Positions 60,977 to 64,000 of a DNA stretch of 64,000 nucleotides are shown here, piece by piece. A program made the translations under genes and the position numbers. Position 1 is the first letter of the stretch; the number at the start of each line of letters is the position of its first letter. The notes under the pieces were generated by a model that saw only the letters and a program-made list of their open reading frames with translations, made no database searches and had not been told where the DNA came from. The stretch covers positions 620,001 to 684,000 of the forward strand of contig NZ_CP087585.1 of the NCBI RefSeq assembly GCF_022200785.1, in the 5' to 3' direction. This stretch comes from Pedobacter mucosus. GTDB taxonomy: Bacteria > Bacteroidota > Bacteroidia > Sphingobacteriales > Sphingobacteriaceae.

Positions 60977-61807
60977 ATGAAAACAATACTTATCATCAAC
61001 GATCATACTCCGGAAGCAGAACATGCGGCCGGGTTTGCGCTCGTACTTGCCCAGCGTATGCGAGCGAACATCATCCTTGCCAGCAGTACGGAGCCCAAAC
61101 TTGATTTGCAACATTACGAATGGGCAGGGAGTTCCCACGATGAAACCATTGCAGAACCGGTCCATACCCCTTTGATGAAAAGGTTGTTCTGGAGGAAAAA
61201 ACTTCATCCAGGGTTCAGCCCGCTGATTCAGGAGGTTCAGCTTGATAATGATAGGGAAGGCCTTTTTCTGCTGGCATCAAGAAATGATATTTATATGGTG
61301 ATCAAAGGAATGGATGAGTTCCTGCCCCAGGCATTACTGAATGTAAACCTGGCCATTAATACCTTATTAGATAAGCTTCAGGTTCCCTTATTACTTGTTC
61401 CTTCCTCATGGTCCGAAAATGAATTTACCAGGCTGGTCTATCTGACCGATCTGCGTTTCTGTGGAATCGAAACGGTTAGATTTCTTGCGGATCTTGCAGG
61501 ATGCTGGAAAGCCAACCTCGTTATCGCACACACTTCAGCAAGCGGGCTTCCGGAAATGGAGGAGCAAGAGGCGGAGAATATTTTCAACCAGGAGGTGAGC
61601 CTAAATGTAGGTTATAAAAAGCTTTTCCTGAATATGCTGGACAAAAACGATGAGCTGAATACCCTTGAAATTATGGTAAGTGGAATGCAGGCTGATCTGT
61701 TGGTTCTGGTAAACCAGCATTTTCATTTCAACAGCCTAACCAAACAATATTTCAAAGATAAATGTGCACTATATAAGCCTGTGCCTTTGTTAATTTTTCC
61801 ATCCTGA
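60977..61807 (+). CDS. Divergent universal stress protein-like protein, 276 aa
   Basis: Tandem USP fold by layout: M-K-T-I-L-I-I-N-D-H-T-P-E-A-E-H-A-A-G-F at the start and L-V-Y-L-T-D-L near residue 153 opening the second domain, ending V-P-L-L-I-F-P. Both ATP-binding glycine loops are missing, so it should not bind ATP in the classical way. It has its own perfect operator and leads a unit with the 138-aa gene downstream (27 bp gap). Confidence 0.78.
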   Translation: MKTILIINDHTPEAEHAAGFALVLAQRMRANIILASSTEPKLDLQHYEWAGSSHDETIAEPVHTPLMKRLFWRKKLHPGFSPLIQEVQLDNDREGLFLLASRNDIYMVIKGMDEFLPQALLNVNLAINTLLDKLQVPLLLVPSSWSENEFTRLVYLTDLRFCGIETVRFLADLAGCWKANLVIAHTSASGLPEMEEQEAENIFNQEVSLNVGYKKLFLNMLDKNDELNTLEIMVSGMQADLLVLVNQHFHFNSLTKQYFKDKCALYKPVPLLIFPS

Positions 61808-61833
61808 CTCTCCTTAATCAGAACATTCTACTT

Positions 61834-62250
61834 ATGAACGACATAAACAGCACCTCTGCAGCGTATCGTCAATATCACGAAATAGCCAGACACTGGGCAT
61901 CGGATGTAGATTTTTTTAAGATTGAAACCGTTTTTCTGCACCACCTTTTAGACGATTATTTTATCCGGCTGTCAGGTCCTAATTATCTTGAAGCATTAAA
62001 AAGTGTAGGTACCAAATTATTGCAGCTTGAAAAGGATAAGTATAGTGCAGATATCCATCTGATTGAGCACCTTAAGAACCTGGAAGGGCAGACCGAAGAC
62101 CTGGTGTTTGACGGGGGCGAGTTCCTGGCAGAAAAGCATGAGCAGATGGAACATGCGATGACCCACCTGACAATGACTTACAGAACACTAAAAAAAGAAC
62201 TTTTTTTACTCATAGAGCAGGTTATAAAAGCTCAACGAGAAATATCATAA
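61834..62250 (+). CDS. Hypothetical helical protein, 138 aa
   Basis: No family recognised. All-helical and charged, with H-x3-H-x-type positions (Y-H-E-I-A-R-H-W, F-L-H-H-L-L-D-D-Y, K-H-E-Q-M-E-H-A-M-T-H). The spacing of these His, Glu and Asp residues would suit a four-helix bundle with a metal site, like hemerythrin-type or ferritin-like folds, but this is only a structural guess. It follows the divergent USP gene by 27 bp and ends the transcript before the hairpin at 62297. Confidence 0.65.
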   Translation: MNDINSTSAAYRQYHEIARHWASDVDFFKIETVFLHHLLDDYFIRLSGPNYLEALKSVGTKLLQLEKDKYSADIHLIEHLKNLEGQTEDLVFDGGEFLAEKHEQMEHAMTHLTMTYRTLKKELFLLIEQVIKAQREIS

Positions 62251-62296
62251 ACTCATAAACGGCCTTAAGTCTTCTGTCCATAGTATGGTGGTGTGC

Positions 62297-62320
62297 AAGG
62301 TCAGCCGAAAGGCTGACCTT
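62297..62320 (+). terminator. Hairpin between the 138-aa gene and the transpeptidase-like gene
   Basis: aaggtcagcc / ggctgacctt is a perfect 10-bp stem with a gaaa tetraloop. It lacks a T run. Its right arm overlaps the operator at 62313-62326. Confidence 0.6.
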
Positions 62321-62356
62321 AATCATTTCAGGAGAAAAGGATTAAGGCGAAATTTG
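62313..62356 (+). promoter_or_regulatory. FNR-like operator and -7 box of the transpeptidase-like gene
   Basis: Operator CTGAC-CTTA-ATCAT at 62313-62326 (centre 62319.5). GAaaTTTG at 62349-62356, core centre 62354.5, spacing 35 bp. ATG at 62412. Confidence 0.8.
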
Positions 62357-62411
62357 CTGCTCAAAGATCATGATGAAATTTACTTCCCTTTCTTAACTTC
62401 AAAAAATAAAG

Positions 62412-63914
62412 ATGAAAAATATCTTCAAAACCGAGCACCTTTCAAAAAGATACAGAACCGCGTTTATCGTATGGATGATCTGCCTGCTTGCACATATATC
62501 CTTTAATGTACTGGCGCAGAATCCTGCAATAACTTTCACCAAAGAGGGAGAAAAACGGACTGCGTTTATATCTGAACAGACCAAGGCGCAGCTCTTGGCC
62601 TGCCAAGGCACGCTCAACTATCCCAAATCCGTAGAGCGTTTTTATAAATCCAAAGGTTATACATTGGCCTGGGTGGAAGAGGAGAATCATAACAGACAGC
62701 TGGCTCCGGCAATGATGATCCTGGACTGCGTTTCCCAGTTTGGCCTTAACCGTCAGGACTTTCATGCTGGTGAACTTATCTATCAGCAGGCGAAGGTATT
62801 GGCCGAGGAGCCCGATATGCTGGGTGGCGGTCAGCGTGCAATCTTTGATGTATTGATGACTGATGCTATGATTACTTTTATGAACCACTTGCATTATGGG
62901 AAATTTAATGTCGCATTTACGCCATCCCGGATCGATGAGGGAGGTTATGGGGACTTCAATGCTGAAGCCCGTTTGCTCCAGTTAATGGAAAGAAAGGATT
63001 TCTATAACGAAATTGCAAGCGTACAGCCCTCATCAAAGGAATATGATGAGCTGCAAAAATATATGCACCTGGTGCGTGGCCAGTATCTTGAGGACAGTTA
63101 TGAGTTTCCCGAAGAAAGCGTTAAGAAAATGACGATAAATATGGAGCGATTAAGATGGCTTTCTGCCAGCCAGACACCAAGCCTGATCATCAACATTCCT
63201 GCTTTTACAGCAAAGATGAAGGTAGCAGACTCTGTATATATCTTTAAAATTATTGTGGGTAAACCTTCTTCGCCAACGCCGGTATTTGAAAGTAAGTTAG
63301 CTGCTCTCACCGCTGCGCCAGATCACAGGGTGACTGCGAAGATGTTTGTTGCTGAGATTTTGCCCGGAGCGATAAAAAATCCAGGCTATCTGGAAAACAA
63401 CCATTATGCCCTTTATGATTCAAAGGGCCAATTTGTCCAGATCTCGGCGAAAAAACTCTTGCAGATAAAATCGCATCCAAAACTTTACTACGCAAAGCAG
63501 TCCGCGGCCTGCGGAAATACAATGGGCAAAATTGTATTTCGCTTTGCTGGGCCTTCCGATATTTATCTCCATGATATGCCCTTATCCAAATTGGCCCGCT
63601 TGCCACAAAGGGACCTAAGTGCGGGCTGTATCCAGATTGAACAGGCCGAAAAACTGGCCGGATTACTATTGACCCAAGATGGCTCATCGAAAATTAGATC
63701 TTTATTGCATAGCGCTATAACAAATGATAAAACAACTGATTTTAAATTGAATAGATACGTTCCGATCAAAATAACCTACCTGACCTGTGAAATGATCGAC
63801 AGCCAGCTCGTGATATACAAAGATATCTATGCCCAGGATAGGGCGCTTGAAATGGCTATGTACGGTTACGAAAGACTACTTGCCTCAGATAAGAAAATCA
63901 GCTCAAGGCGGTAA
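62412..63914 (+). CDS. L,D-transpeptidase-like exported protein with altered active site, 500 aa
   Basis: An N-terminal signal (residues about 15-36, F-I-V-W-M-I-C-L-L-A-H-I-S, ending L-A-Q) leads into a YcbB-like helical scaffold and a YkuD-like C-terminal domain. K-M-T-I-N-M-E-R-L-R-W-L near residue 236 is the conserved block before YkuD and I-Y-L-H-D-M near 383 belongs to it. The usual S-H-G-C-I-R reads S-A-G-C-I-Q (about 399): Cys is kept but the His and Arg are lost. Activity is therefore doubtful; it may bind rather than cross-link peptidoglycan. Operator upstream is strong. Confidence 0.87.
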   Translation: MKNIFKTEHLSKRYRTAFIVWMICLLAHISFNVLAQNPAITFTKEGEKRTAFISEQTKAQLLACQGTLNYPKSVERFYKSKGYTLAWVEEENHNRQLAPAMMILDCVSQFGLNRQDFHAGELIYQQAKVLAEEPDMLGGGQRAIFDVLMTDAMITFMNHLHYGKFNVAFTPSRIDEGGYGDFNAEARLLQLMERKDFYNEIASVQPSSKEYDELQKYMHLVRGQYLEDSYEFPEESVKKMTINMERLRWLSASQTPSLIINIPAFTAKMKVADSVYIFKIIVGKPSSPTPVFESKLAALTAAPDHRVTAKMFVAEILPGAIKNPGYLENNHYALYDSKGQFVQISAKKLLQIKSHPKLYYAKQSAACGNTMGKIVFRFAGPSDIYLHDMPLSKLARLPQRDLSAGCIQIEQAEKLAGLLLTQDGSSKIRSLLHSAITNDKTTDFKLNRYVPIKITYLTCEMIDSQLVIYKDIYAQDRALEMAMYGYERLLASDKKISSRR

Positions 63915-63930
63915 TTTTTTGAGGGATCTG

Positions 63931-64000
63931 TTACAGGGACCCCTCTTCCGTACTCCATTCGGCACTGAAGCCTCCCAAGCGCTGGTGGTACATTTCATCG
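63931..64000 (-). CDS. Possible C-terminal end of a minus-strand gene, cut by the window
   Basis: An open minus-strand frame from the window edge ends in TAA at 63931-63933, reading D-E-M-Y-H-Q-R-L-G-G-F-S-A-E-W before the stop. Too short for a family. It would converge on the preceding gene. Confidence 0.3.
   Translation of the reverse strand, partial: DEMYHQRLGGFSAEWSTEEGSL

Overview
The window is from a member of the Bacteroidota, most likely the Sphingobacteriaceae (Pedobacter-like). This rests on the AT-rich DNA, weak purine-type ribosome sites, nAnnTTTR promoter boxes (the Bacteroidota -7 element is TAnnTTTG), and the gene set: CcoN-CcoO fusion, FixH/CcoH, AraC regulators, CMD/cupin genes. 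The assignment is inferred from content, not from an rRNA gene; no rRNA, intact tRNA, CRISPR array or integrase was seen.

Layout. 0-3 kb: end of a beta-carbonic anhydrase, then an accessory patch with a 75-bp direct repeat, a 10-bp inverted repeat and two orphan genes. 3.4-9.6 kb: AraC regulators with small oxidoreductase operons (acetyltransferase, cupin, CMD-ABM fusion, aldo-keto reductase, SDR). 9.6-10.45 kb: decayed ORFs. 10.5-25.1 kb: the low-oxygen respiration core. It has a TIM-barrel-like protein, a FixL-type haem-PAS kinase, a response regulator fused to a CRP/FNR-type DNA-binding module, then a D-LDH-like small protein, hemN, ccoI, ccoS, ccoNO, ccoQ, ccoP, ccoG, ccoH and a SafE-like protein. 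25.5-49 kb: a stress/fermentation island with class I aldolase, phosphoketolase, a HAD phosphatase, BON proteins, Mla lipid transport, an L,D-transpeptidase, a GH130 enzyme, USPs and a CbpA/CbpM pair, with many broken genes among them. 49-64 kb: copper ATPase, a second FixL-type kinase with a second REC-CRP regulator, acetate kinase, a P2-type cation ATPase, more USP and BON genes and a degenerate L,D-transpeptidase.

How it fits together. Both kinases keep the haem-ligand His and the O2-contacting Arg of rhizobial FixL at the same relative positions (H62 and R82). Both partner regulators join a FixJ-like receiver to a FixK-like CRP module with the FNR-type recognition residues E-x-x-S-R. So the rhizobial cascade FixL -> FixJ -> FixK -> fixNOQP appears compressed into two proteins. 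Matching FNR-like operators (NTGAY-N4-RTCAN) lie upstream of eight transcription units, each centred exactly 35 bp from the TTTR core of a -7 box. The cco operon and ccoN have slightly degenerate operators at the same spacing. Acetate kinase and the TIM-barrel gene carry theirs at 57 bp. A second motif, GWGAATNNTATAAW, lies 54-55 bp from the -7 core of six more units. The window therefore looks like a two-copy oxygen-responsive regulon, functionally comparable to mycobacterial DosR. It would control a high-affinity oxidase, O2-independent haem synthesis, a phosphoketolase-acetate kinase ATP bypass, universal stress proteins, envelope remodelling and metal pumps. Regulator-operator pairing is inferred, not demonstrated.
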